Positions 16,429 through 24,524 of a stretch of 64,000 nt of DNA are shown one piece after another. Position numbers and translations under genes: made by a program. Under the pieces are notes generated by a model. The model was not told where the DNA came from. It did no database searches and worked only from the letters and a program-made list of their open reading frames with translations. The stretch's first letter is position 1. The number at the start of each line of letters is the position of its first letter. Origin of the DNA: Streptomyces sp. WM6378 (GTDB lineage Bacteria > Actinomycetota > Actinomycetes > Streptomycetales > Streptomycetaceae); the NCBI RefSeq assembly GCF_001279695.1, contig NZ_LGDD01000094.1:1-64000 (forward strand), given 5' to 3'.

Positions 16429-17439
16429 ATGACGACTTCAGAACAGCACACCCCTCAGCACAAGATCGGATCGGGCTTCGGGGCCCGGAGCACCACCGCG
16501 GACGTACTGGCCGGGACCGACCTCACCGGGAAGCTCGCGGTCGTCACGGGCGGCTACTCGGGGATCGGCCTGGCGACGACCCGCGCGCTCGCCGGTGCGG
16601 GCGCCCGCGTCGTGGTCCCCGCCCGGCGGCTCGACGTAGCCGAGGCGGCCGTGGCCGGGATCGCCGGCGTCGAGGTCGACACGCTGGACCTCGCCGACCT
16701 CGACAGCGTGCGCGCCTTCGCCGACCGGTTCCTGGACTCCGGGCGCTTCATCGACATCCTGATCAACAGCGCAGGCGTCATGGCCTGCCCGGAGACCCGG
16801 GTCGGGCCGGGCTGGGAGTCCCAGTTCGCGACCAACCACCTCGGGCACTACGCGCTGGTCAACCGGCTGTGGCCGGCGCTCGCTGCGGGCGGAGGCGCCC
16901 GGGTCGTGGCGGTCTCCTCGCGGGGCCACCAGCTCTCCGCCATCCGCTGGGAAGACCCGCACTTCGCCCGCGGCTACGACAAGTGGCAGGCGTACGGGCA
17001 GGCGAAGACCGGCAACGCGCTGTTCGCCGTGCACCTCGACGCGCTGGGCCGGGACGCGGGCGTGCGGGCGTTCTCGGTGCACCCCGGCGAGATCCACACC
17101 CCGCTGGTGCGCCATGTCTCGGCCGAGGAGCGGATCGCCGCGGGCTGGGTGGACGCGCAGGGCAACTGGTCCTTCGACTTCAAGACCCCGGAGCAGGGCG
17201 CGGCCACCCAGGTGTGGGCGGCGACCTCCGCGCAGCTCGCGGGCCTGGGCGGCGTCTACTGCGAGGACTGCGACATCGCGGAGCACGCGCCGGCGGGCGC
17301 GGTCGGCGCCGTCGACGGTGAGCTCGACCACGACGCGCTCACCAGCGGGGTCCGCCCGCACGCGACCGACCGCGAGCAGGCGGCCCGGCTGTGGGCGCTG
17401 TCGGCCGAGCTCACCGGCGTCGACGCGTTCGCGGCCTAG
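16429..17439 (+). CDS. Short-chain dehydrogenase/reductase (SDR)
   Basis: 336 aa from ATG 16429. It has the cofactor motif TGGYSGIG (40-47), the NSAGVM block, and the catalytic Tyr189/Lys193 in YGQAK. The NxAG and SHPG-like (SVHPGEIHTPL) elements fit retinol-dehydrogenase or WW-oxidoreductase-like SDRs that use NADP. No ribosome-binding site precedes the ATG, consistent with the leaderless MerR-type promoter at 16387. MerR-activated SDRs usually detoxify reactive carbonyls; that is an inference here. The gene ends 7 bp from the convergent oxidoreductase. Confidence 0.9.
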   Translation: MTTSEQHTPQHKIGSGFGARSTTADVLAGTDLTGKLAVVTGGYSGIGLATTRALAGAGARVVVPARRLDVAEAAVAGIAGVEVDTLDLADLDSVRAFADRFLDSGRFIDILINSAGVMACPETRVGPGWESQFATNHLGHYALVNRLWPALAAGGGARVVAVSSRGHQLSAIRWEDPHFARGYDKWQAYGQAKTGNALFAVHLDALGRDAGVRAFSVHPGEIHTPLVRHVSAEERIAAGWVDAQGNWSFDFKTPEQGAATQVWAATSAQLAGLGGVYCEDCDIAEHAPAGAVGAVDGELDHDALTSGVRPHATDREQAARLWALSAELTGVDAFAA

Positions 17440-17445
17440 CGCGCT

Positions 17446-18885
17446 TCAGCCCCGGTACGTCTCCAGGAGGCGCAGCCACACCTCGCTGATCGTCGGGTAC
17501 GACGGGACCGCGTGCCACAGCCGCTCCACGGGTACCTCGCCCGCGATGGCTACGGTCGCCGAGTGGATCAGCTCGCCGACGCCGGGCCCGACGAAGGTGA
17601 CGCCGAGCAGGACGCCCCGGTCCTCGTCGACGATCATGCGGGCCCGGCCCGTGTAGCCGTCGCCGTAGAGGCCGGCGCCCGCGACGCCGCTCATGTCGTA
17701 GTCGACGCAGCGCACCCGGCGGCCCGTGGCCTCCGCCTCGGCCAGGGTGAGCCCGGCCGAGGCGGCCTCCGGGTCGGTGAAGACGACCTGGGGGACGGCC
17801 ACGTGGTCGGCGGTCGCGTTGTGGGCACCCCAGCGGTCGCTCTCCAGGACCGGCGTCCCGGCGGCGCGCACGGCGATGGCCGCCCCGGCGATCCTGGCCT
17901 GGTACTTGCCCTGGTGGGTGAGGAGCGCACGGTGGTTCACGTCGCCGACCCCGTACAGCCAGTCGCTGCCCTCGACACGGCACGAGTCGTCGACGGGCAG
18001 CCAGGAGCCGGGGGCGAGGCCGATGGTCTCCAGGCCGATGTCGTCGGTGCGGGGTGCGCGGCCGGTGGCGAAGAGGATCTCGTCGGCCTCCAGGCGTTCG
18101 TCTCCTTGGGGGCCGCGCACCGACACGGTCACCGCGCCCGTCGCCACATTGCGTACGACGTCGGTGACCGAGGTGTGGGTGCGCAGCTCGGCGCCCGCCT
18201 CGCGCAGCGCGTCGGCGACCAGCTCGCCCGCGAAGGGCTCCATCCTCGGCAGCAGCCCCTCGCCCCGCACCAGCAGGGTGACCTGGGCGCCGAGCGCCTG
18301 CCAGGCGGTGGCCATCTCGGCGGCCACCACTCCCCCGCCGACGACCACGAGCCGACCCGGCACCTCCTGGGCGCTGGTGGCCTCGCGGCTGGTCCACGGG
18401 TTCACGTCGGCCAGGCCCGGCAGGTCCGGCAGCTGGGCGCGGCTGCCGGTGCACACGGCGACGGCGTGCCGGGCCGTGAGGACGTGGTGCTCGCCCTCGG
18501 GGCTGGTGACGCTGACCTTGCGGGTGCCGTACAGGCGGCCGTGGCCGCGGTAGAGGTGGGCGCCGATGCCGTCGAGCCAGGCGACCTGGCCGTCGTCCTT
18601 CCAGTGGGAGGTGTATTCGTCGCGGTGGGCGAGGACAGCCCGGGCGTCGAGCGGGCCCTGCACCGACTGGCGCAGTCCCGGCACCCGGCGCGCCTCGGCG
18701 CGGGCGACGACCGGGCGGAGCAGCGCCTTGCTGGGCATGCAGGCCCAGTACGAGCACTCGCCGCCGACCAGCTCGCTCTCCACCACCGCGCAGCTCAGGC
18801 CGGCCGCCCGTACCCGGTCGGCGACGTTCTCGCCGACCGGTCCCGCACCCAGCACCACCACGTCGTATTCCTCGGCTTCGGTCAT
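17446..18885 (-). CDS. Pyridine nucleotide-disulfide oxidoreductase (dihydrolipoamide dehydrogenase-like)
   Basis: 479 aa from ATG 18885. The FAD site VVVLGAGPVGENVADRV (9-25) is followed by the redox-active pair GGECSYWACMPSK (Cys44/Cys49), the NAD(P) site VVVGGGVVAAEMA, the second FAD motif YGVGDVNHRALL and the C-terminal HAVPSYPTISE His-Glu pair. All catalytic parts of a disulfide reductase are present. The unusual SYW between the cysteines separates it from true lipoamide dehydrogenase (CLNxGC). It is divergent from thioredoxin, which hints at a thiol-redox role, though the disulfide substrate is not known. Confidence 0.88.
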   Translation of the reverse strand: MTEAEEYDVVVLGAGPVGENVADRVRAAGLSCAVVESELVGGECSYWACMPSKALLRPVVARAEARRVPGLRQSVQGPLDARAVLAHRDEYTSHWKDDGQVAWLDGIGAHLYRGHGRLYGTRKVSVTSPEGEHHVLTARHAVAVCTGSRAQLPDLPGLADVNPWTSREATSAQEVPGRLVVVGGGVVAAEMATAWQALGAQVTLLVRGEGLLPRMEPFAGELVADALREAGAELRTHTSVTDVVRNVATGAVTVSVRGPQGDERLEADEILFATGRAPRTDDIGLETIGLAPGSWLPVDDSCRVEGSDWLYGVGDVNHRALLTHQGKYQARIAGAAIAVRAAGTPVLESDRWGAHNATADHVAVPQVVFTDPEAASAGLTLAEAEATGRRVRCVDYDMSGVAGAGLYGDGYTGRARMIVDEDRGVLLGVTFVGPGVGELIHSATVAIAGEVPVERLWHAVPSYPTISEVWLRLLETYRG

Positions 18886-19010
18886 AGGCACAGTCTGGTG
18901 TGCGGTGTACTCCATGGCCACAGGGGCACACGCCAAGGACGGAATACCGCGGCGGCGCACGCGGTTGTGCGAGGCGGTCCCACCCCCGGGGCCGGGAAGA
19001 GGTGTGTGTG

Positions 19011-19376
19011 ATGGCGACTGTCGAGCTGACCAAAGAGAACTTCGACTCGGTCGTGTCCGAGAACGGATTCGTACTGATCGACTTCTGGGCCTCCTGGTGC
19101 GGCCCGTGCCGTCAGTTCGCCCCGGTGTACGAGGCCGCGTCCGAGCGCCACGACGACCTGGTCTTCGCGAAGGTGGACACGGAGGCCCAGCAGGAGCTGG
19201 CGCAGGCCTTCGACATCCGGTCGATCCCGACGCTGATGATCGTCCGCGACAACGTGGCGGTCTTCGCCCAGCCCGGCGCGCTGCCCGAGGCGGCCCTGGA
19301 GGACGTCATCGGCCAGGCCCGCGGCCTGGACATGGACGAGGTCCGCAAGTCCGTCGAGGCGGCGCAGCAGAAGTAG
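19011..19376 (+). CDS. trxA: Thioredoxin
   Basis: 121 aa from ATG 19011, with GGGAAGAGG upstream. Active site FWASWCGPCRQF puts the redox cysteines at 30 and 33, and the cis-proline lies in SIPTLMIV. The chain is about 12 residues longer than E. coli thioredoxin, with a charged C-terminal helix. It should reduce protein disulfides in the cytoplasm using thioredoxin reductase encoded elsewhere. It is a single-gene unit ended by a 16-bp-stem terminator at 19396-19432 and is divergent from the disulfide oxidoreductase at 18885. Confidence 0.95.
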   Translation: MATVELTKENFDSVVSENGFVLIDFWASWCGPCRQFAPVYEAASERHDDLVFAKVDTEAQQELAQAFDIRSIPTLMIVRDNVAVFAQPGALPEAALEDVIGQARGLDMDEVRKSVEAAQQK

Positions 19377-19395
19377 CCCCCCCTTCTCCCACTCA

Positions 19396-19432
19396 TCACG
19401 GCTCCCTCCCCGCCCAGGGGAGGGAGCCGTGA
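19396..19432 (+). terminator. Strong hairpin terminator after thioredoxin
   Basis: A 16-bp perfect stem (TCACGGCTCCCTCCCC with its complement) closes a 5-nt loop at 19412-19416, twenty bases after the thioredoxin stop. No long T-tract follows, as is usual in Streptomyces. Confidence 0.85.
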
Positions 19433-19668
19433 CGTTGTCCCGGGCGGAATGCGCCATTGCTGGGTCCGGCCGGGGGCATCGGTTACCGGTCAGCTGCCTG
19501 TCCCCGCACACCTGTCGCGGCTCTCCACGCTGTGCGTCATGTGCGGTCAAGACGCCAACTGGCGCCAATCCGCGGCCAGTTCACGCCCACAGGGTTCGAG
19601 CCAGGGAGCGCTCCACAATGTGGTGATCCAGCGGACGTTGCGTGTGCTTCCTCCTACTCTCCGTCCTC

Positions 19669-20202
19669 ATGCGAATCACACACCTGAGGCGTTTCGGCCT
19701 CGCCACGGTCCTCGCCTCCTCCCTCGCCCTCTTCGGCATGAGCCAGTCCGCGAGCGCCGACACCGCCGCCGACGTCAGCTTCAGCGCCGACCACACGGCG
19801 GCGACCCCCGGTGGCACGGTCAACCTGAGCATGACCTTCACCAACAACCAGACCACCGACGTGTGGTTCGTATACCAGTCGGTTCAGCCGACCTGGCAGA
19901 CCACCCAGCGCACCGACCTCAAGTACGCGCTCGCCTCGTGTTCCGGCACGGGTGTCACCTGCACCGGGGCCGGCACCACCACGCTCGGCGTGAACTACTC
20001 GGTCCCGGTCGCGCCGGGCACCAGCCGCACCGTCACCATCCCGGTGCAGATAGCCGCGACCTCCGGCTGCAACGGCGACATCGCGTTCTACTCGTACGTC
20101 TACTACGAGTACAACAACAGCCAGAGCCACAAGGACGGCGTCTTCAACTCCCCGACGATGCACGTCAACTGCGCCACGCCCGCCCCCGCAGGCGCTCACT
20201 GA
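19669..20202 (+). CDS. Small secreted protein of unknown function
   Basis: 177 aa from ATG 19669. A Sec signal (MRITHLRRFGLATVLASSLAL ... SASA) is followed by a beta-rich domain that starts ADVSFSADHTAATPGGTVNLSMTFTNNQ, resembling CARDB/DUF11-type Ig folds. Four cysteines (in SCSGTGVTC, GCNGD and NCATP) could make disulfides, and Tyr is frequent near the C-terminus (FYSYVYYEYNN). I do not recognise the family. No clear ribosome site is present. A terminator at 20240 ends it. Confidence 0.75.
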   Translation: MRITHLRRFGLATVLASSLALFGMSQSASADTAADVSFSADHTAATPGGTVNLSMTFTNNQTTDVWFVYQSVQPTWQTTQRTDLKYALASCSGTGVTCTGAGTTTLGVNYSVPVAPGTSRTVTIPVQIAATSGCNGDIAFYSYVYYEYNNSQSHKDGVFNSPTMHVNCATPAPAGAH

Positions 20203-20239
20203 CCAACCCCCGGCCGCGCCTGTCCGCGGCCCACGGATG

Positions 20240-20269
20240 CCGGTCGGCCCATCCCCCCGGGTCGGCCGG
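20240..20269 (+). terminator. Hairpin terminator after the secreted protein
   Basis: CCGGTCGGCCC at 20240-20250 pairs with GGGTCGGCCGG at 20259-20269 (11 pairs, two of them G-U) around an 8-nt loop. TTTCGTGTGT follows. It lies 37 bp after the 19669 gene. Confidence 0.7.
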
Positions 20270-20701
20270 TTTCGTGTGTCCGGGATCGAACGTCCACGAC
20301 CCTTATTCGAGTGAATGTTTCGCTCGCGTGGCCGAAAACCGGATACGTCCTGGAAAGCCGAGTTGTCTGGACCATTGGCGGTTCGCGCCGTCGTGCGCCC
20401 CCTGCCCCGAAAGCGGTTACTCCGCCGGGCCGCTCCGATTTTCCCGCCCCGGCACACCCCGCCAAGAGCATCCGGAAACCCGCGAATCTTCCTGTGCACC
20501 GGTCTGCGCCCCATCACAGCGGCCACGGTTTTTCGTCATGTTTCACAGTAGCCACTCGAAAACTCCTCGCAGAGCCGCACTATGTGACGCGTCAGAGCGG
20601 AACGGCGGGCCCTTCGAACAAGGGCAGGCCCGTTCCGTCGTGGGCGGGGTCCGCGCAGGCAGGGGAGCCGAACGGACCTCCAGGGGAGGGGACTTCACCG
20701 C
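20270..20701 (+). other. Long leader/promoter region of the polysaccharide cluster
   Basis: 432 bp with no convincing gene between the terminator at 20240 and the start of the 20702 operon. GC drops locally (for example CCACTCGAAAACTC near 20552). A hairpin at 20599-20636 pairs GGAACGG with CCGTTCC plus an inner AAGGGC/GCCCTT-like part. A GGGGAGGGGAC ribosome site follows at about 20683-20692. I looked for c-di-GMP and c-di-AMP riboswitch motifs by eye and did not find them. Confidence 0.5.
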
Positions 20702-22879
20702 GTGAAGCGGAACACACACCGCAGCAGACACATCACCGGCCTGGCCGTCGGCGCAGTGCTGCTCGCCATGGGCTTACCGGCGGCGCCGGCGTACTCGGCG
20801 ACGCCCGCGCCGCGCATCGACCTGTTGGTCCTCGTCGTCTCGGACGGCGGCCCCGCCACCGAGGCCATCACCGCGGAACTGGACGGCGAAGGCACTCCGT
20901 ACACCGTGGTCGACCTGAAGCAGTCCGGGCGGCCCGTGATCGACCAGGCCTTCCTCTCCGACACCGTGAACGGTCTGCCCCGCGCCAAGTTCCAGGCCGT
21001 GGTGCTGCCGAACGACAACCCCTTCCCGACCGGCTCCGCGGAAATGGCCGCGCTCGCCGCGTATGAGCAGTCGTATGCGATCCCGCAGGTCGACGCCTAT
21101 ACCTACGCGCGTCCACAGGTGGGTCTGCAACCCGCCGCCACCAGCGGCTACAGCGGCTCGGTGGACGGCATCAAGGCCCAGGTGACGGCGGCCGGCCGCA
21201 GCTCCGGGCCCTTCGGCTACCTCAACGGGAGCGTCCCGTTCGAGGACAACTCCCCCTCGGTGAGCGAAAGTTACGCCTTCCTCGCGCAACCGGCGGCGGG
21301 CGCTGACTTCACGAGCTACGTCGAGGCGCCGATCCCCGGCAAGACGGGCAACGGCACGCTCGTCGGCGAGTACCGCCACGACGGGCGCCGGGAGCTGGTC
21401 GTCACCTTCGCGTACAACCAGTACCAGGAGCAGTTCAAGCTGCTCGCCCGGGGCATCGTCGACTGGATGACGCAGAACGTGCGCCTCGGCGCCTCGCGGA
21501 ACTACTTCGCGGTCCATGTGGACGACATGTTCCTCGGTGACGACCGCTGGGACTCCAACCTCAACTGCACGCCCGGCGATGTGGACTGCCCGCCCGGTCA
21601 GGGGGTCGAAAACTCGATCCGGATGACCCCGGACGACGTGAAGAACGCGGTCGCCTGGGAGAAGTCCCGGGGCTTCACGCTCGACATCGCCTACAACGGC
21701 GGCGGCAGCGTCGAGTACCGCGCGGAGCACAGCGGGGCCGACCCGCTCGCCGATCAACTGGCCCTGAACAAGGGCGACTTCCGCTGGATCAACCACACCT
21801 ACGACCACGCCTTCCTCGGCTGCGAGCAGGACGTGTCGGTGGTCCCGTGGAAGTGCGCGACCAACCCGGACGGCTCGACGAAGTACGTGAGCCAGGCCGA
21901 GATATCCAAGGAGATATCCGACAACCAGCAGTGGGCGCAGAGCGTCGGACTGCCCGTCGAATCCGATGAGTTGATCACCGGGGAGCACTCCGGGATGAAG
22001 CTCCTGCCGCAGCAGCCGCAGGACAACCCGTATCTGGCCCCCGCGCTCGCCGCCAACAAGATCGACTGGCTCGGCGCCGACATGTCGCGCGACCCCGAGC
22101 AGCGCCAGGTGGGCCCCGCGCTCACCGTCGCCCGCTACCCGATCAACATCTTCTACAACGCGGGCCACGTCTCCGAGCAGGTCGACGAGTACAACTGGAT
22201 CTACACCAGCCGCGCCCAGGGCGGCAGCGGCCTGTGCGAGAACCTTCCGAACACCACATGTCTGCCCACGCCGCTCAGCACGGCCACCGGGTACACGGAC
22301 CACATCGTGCCCCTGGAGACCCAGGTCGCCCTCGGCCACGTCCTCGGCAACGACCCGCGGCCGCACTTCATCCACCAGTCCAACCTCGCCGAGGACCGGA
22401 TCGGATATCCCGTCCTTGACGGAGTGCTCGACCAGTACAAGGCGCTGTACGCGGCCAGCGCCCCGCTGGTGAACCTGCGGATGAAGGACATCGGCGCCGA
22501 GTTGCGCAACCGGGGCGCCTGGAACACCGCCGTGAAGGCGGGCCAGGTCACCGCGTACCGGATCGGCGACAGCGTGACGGTGCAGGCCCCGGCGGGCGTG
22601 GCCGTCACCGCGACGATGCCGAACGGCACCAACCAGGTTCTGGGGAGCGGCACTTCGGCGTTCGGCCAGGCCTACGCCGGGAGCGTGTCCGGCTGGGTGT
22701 CGCCGCAGTCCGGACAGAGCAGTGTCTCGCTGGCGCTCGCGCCGGCTCCCGCCAGAGCCCTGGCACCGCAGTCCCGCCCCGCGCCGTCCGCCGAGCACCC
22801 GACGCCGCAGAGCGCACCGCGCACGCCGGTCCCCGCCGGTGTCACGAAGCCGGTTCCGTACAGCACCGAGCGGCGCTGA
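20702..22879 (+). CDS. Secreted polysaccharide deacetylase, Agd3/CE18-like
   Basis: 725 aa from GTG 20702. A signal peptide covers about 1-32. Residues 35-250 are a beta-rich region, possibly the carbohydrate-binding part that precedes the catalytic domain in fungal Agd3. The deacetylase barrel follows: HVDDMFL gives the Asp pair 274-275, and NHTYDH gives the metal-binding HTYDH at 365-369 (H[ST]xxH). GEHSG near 428-431 is a further conserved-looking His. The last 40 residues are a Pro/Ala-rich tail. It probably removes acetyl groups from GalNAc in the exported polymer. It is far larger than a normal CE4 enzyme and heads the cluster that includes pelF. Confidence 0.75.
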   Translation: MKRNTHRSRHITGLAVGAVLLAMGLPAAPAYSATPAPRIDLLVLVVSDGGPATEAITAELDGEGTPYTVVDLKQSGRPVIDQAFLSDTVNGLPRAKFQAVVLPNDNPFPTGSAEMAALAAYEQSYAIPQVDAYTYARPQVGLQPAATSGYSGSVDGIKAQVTAAGRSSGPFGYLNGSVPFEDNSPSVSESYAFLAQPAAGADFTSYVEAPIPGKTGNGTLVGEYRHDGRRELVVTFAYNQYQEQFKLLARGIVDWMTQNVRLGASRNYFAVHVDDMFLGDDRWDSNLNCTPGDVDCPPGQGVENSIRMTPDDVKNAVAWEKSRGFTLDIAYNGGGSVEYRAEHSGADPLADQLALNKGDFRWINHTYDHAFLGCEQDVSVVPWKCATNPDGSTKYVSQAEISKEISDNQQWAQSVGLPVESDELITGEHSGMKLLPQQPQDNPYLAPALAANKIDWLGADMSRDPEQRQVGPALTVARYPINIFYNAGHVSEQVDEYNWIYTSRAQGGSGLCENLPNTTCLPTPLSTATGYTDHIVPLETQVALGHVLGNDPRPHFIHQSNLAEDRIGYPVLDGVLDQYKALYAASAPLVNLRMKDIGAELRNRGAWNTAVKAGQVTAYRIGDSVTVQAPAGVAVTATMPNGTNQVLGSGTSAFGQAYAGSVSGWVSPQSGQSSVSLALAPAPARALAPQSRPAPSAEHPTPQSAPRTPVPAGVTKPVPYSTERR

Positions 22880-22979
22880 CACCGGTCCGCCGAGGTTCCG
22901 AACGCCCGCCGCCGCCGCGGCGGCGGGCCGCCGGGCCGCCCTCACCACCCACCGCTCTCTTCAGCCGCGGAGCGCATGC

Positions 22980-24524
22980 ATGCACGTACCACACCGCGCG
23001 CCGCGCTCCGGCGCGGCGCGGGTCACCCTGCTCACCGAGGGCACCTATCCGCACAGCCACGGCGGGGTGAGCGTCTGGTGCGACCAGCTCGTCACCGGAA
23101 TGCCCGACATCGACTTCGACATCATCGCGGTGACCGGCACGGGCCGCGAACCCACCGTGTGGGAGCTCCCGCCGCACGCGTCCGAGGCCGTCTCGGTCCC
23201 CATGTGGGGCCCCGCGCCCGCCGGTTCGGCCCCGCGCGGCCGACAGGAACGGCGCCTGATGACGGCGTACGAACGCTTCCTGACCGCACTGCTCGACCCC
23301 TCGGCGGAGAGCGGGTTCGGTCCTGCGCTGTACGAGATGGCCCGGGCCGCCCGCGACGGCTCGCTCAGCCCCGCGCTGCGCGGCGACCGGGCGATCCGGG
23401 TCATGACCGAGGTGTGGAACCGGCCGGGGCTCGCGGTGTGCGAGGCACGGCCGACCCTGCACGACGCGGTCACCGCGACCGGGCTCCTGGAGCACGCGCT
23501 GCGGCCGCTCGCCGCGACCCCGCCGAGCCAGGGCGTCTCGCACGCGGTCAGCGGCGGAGTGGCCGTGCTTCCCGGGCTCGTCGGGACCGAACTCCACGGC
23601 GTGCCCCTGCTGTTGACCGAGCACGGCGTCTATCTGCGCGAGCGCTATCTGGGCTACCGGACCGCCCCGTACCGCTGGCCGGTCAAGGCGGTGCTGCTCG
23701 GGTTCTTCCGGCTGCTCGCCGAGGAGACATATCGGCGGGCCGCGCTGATCACGCCGGGCAACCAGTACAACCGGCTGTGGGAGGAGCAGGGCGGGGCCGA
23801 TCCGCAGCTGATCCGCACCGTCTACAACGGGGTCGACCCGGCGGCGTTCCCGCCCGCCGGACCCGAACCCGAGACCCCAACTCTCAGCTGGGCAGGACGA
23901 GTTGACCCCATCAAGGACCTGGAGACGCTCATCCGCGCCTTCGCCAAGGTGCGCAGCGAACTCCCCGAAGCCACCCTGCGCCTGTTCGGCGGCACGCCCC
24001 GGGGCGGCGAGGCGTACCGGGAGCGGTGCGAGGCGCTTGCCGACTCGCTCGACCAGGGCGGCGCGGTCACCTTCGAGGGCCGCGTCGAGGACATCCGGGA
24101 CGCCTACGCGGCGGGCAACGTGGTCATGCTGTCCAGCATCAGCGAAGGCTTCCCCTTCACACTGATCGAGGCCATGTCGTGCGGCCGGGCCACGGTCTCC
24201 ACCGATGTGGGCGGGGTGCGCGAGGCGGTCGGCCCGGCCGGTCTCGTGGTGCCGCCGCGCGATCCGGACGCGATGGCCGCGGCCGCCCTGGAACTCCTCG
24301 GCGACCCGGTGCGCCGGGCGGCCATGGGGGAAGCGGCCCGGCTGCGCGTCGTCGAGCAGTTCACGCTGCGCCAGACCGTCGACACCTTCCGGGCCATCTA
24401 TCTCGAACTCTCCGTACGCGGCGGGGCCGTCCCGGTCGGGCGAGGAGAACGAGGAGAACACAGCGAGGACACCACGATGGCCCTGCGCCTGGTCCCCGCC
24501 GAGCTGAGCCGGGTGGCCGGATGA
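22980..24524 (+). CDS. pelF: PelF-type GT4 glycosyltransferase
   Basis: 514 aa from ATG 22980. The N-terminus VTLLTEGTYPHSHGGVSVWCDQLV is the hallmark of PelF, the cytosolic polymerase of Pel polysaccharide. Further GT-B landmarks are LLLTEHGVYLRER, the acceptor/donor loop SWAGRVDPIKDLETLI, and the EX7E motif in SEGFPFTLIEAM (Glu389 and Glu397). PelF uses UDP-GalNAc (or UDP-GlcNAc) in other systems. The 3' end overlaps the next gene by ATGA, so this enzyme and the 12-TM protein are coupled, as pelF and pelG are elsewhere. Confidence 0.9.
   Translation: MHVPHRAPRSGAARVTLLTEGTYPHSHGGVSVWCDQLVTGMPDIDFDIIAVTGTGREPTVWELPPHASEAVSVPMWGPAPAGSAPRGRQERRLMTAYERFLTALLDPSAESGFGPALYEMARAARDGSLSPALRGDRAIRVMTEVWNRPGLAVCEARPTLHDAVTATGLLEHALRPLAATPPSQGVSHAVSGGVAVLPGLVGTELHGVPLLLTEHGVYLRERYLGYRTAPYRWPVKAVLLGFFRLLAEETYRRAALITPGNQYNRLWEEQGGADPQLIRTVYNGVDPAAFPPAGPEPETPTLSWAGRVDPIKDLETLIRAFAKVRSELPEATLRLFGGTPRGGEAYRERCEALADSLDQGGAVTFEGRVEDIRDAYAAGNVVMLSSISEGFPFTLIEAMSCGRATVSTDVGGVREAVGPAGLVVPPRDPDAMAAAALELLGDPVRRAAMGEAARLRVVEQFTLRQTVDTFRAIYLELSVRGGAVPVGRGERGEHSEDTTMALRLVPAELSRVAG

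Noticed and set aside
19586..19604. GGGTTCGAGCC, a tRNA T-loop-like sequence
   Set aside because: No acceptor or anticodon stem can be built around it, and no CCA-type end follows.
20774..22948. 724-aa minus-strand ORF opposite the deacetylase
   Set aside because: Antisense frame with Val/Arg/Gly-rich repeats and no motif; the plus frame carries a signal peptide and catalytic motifs.
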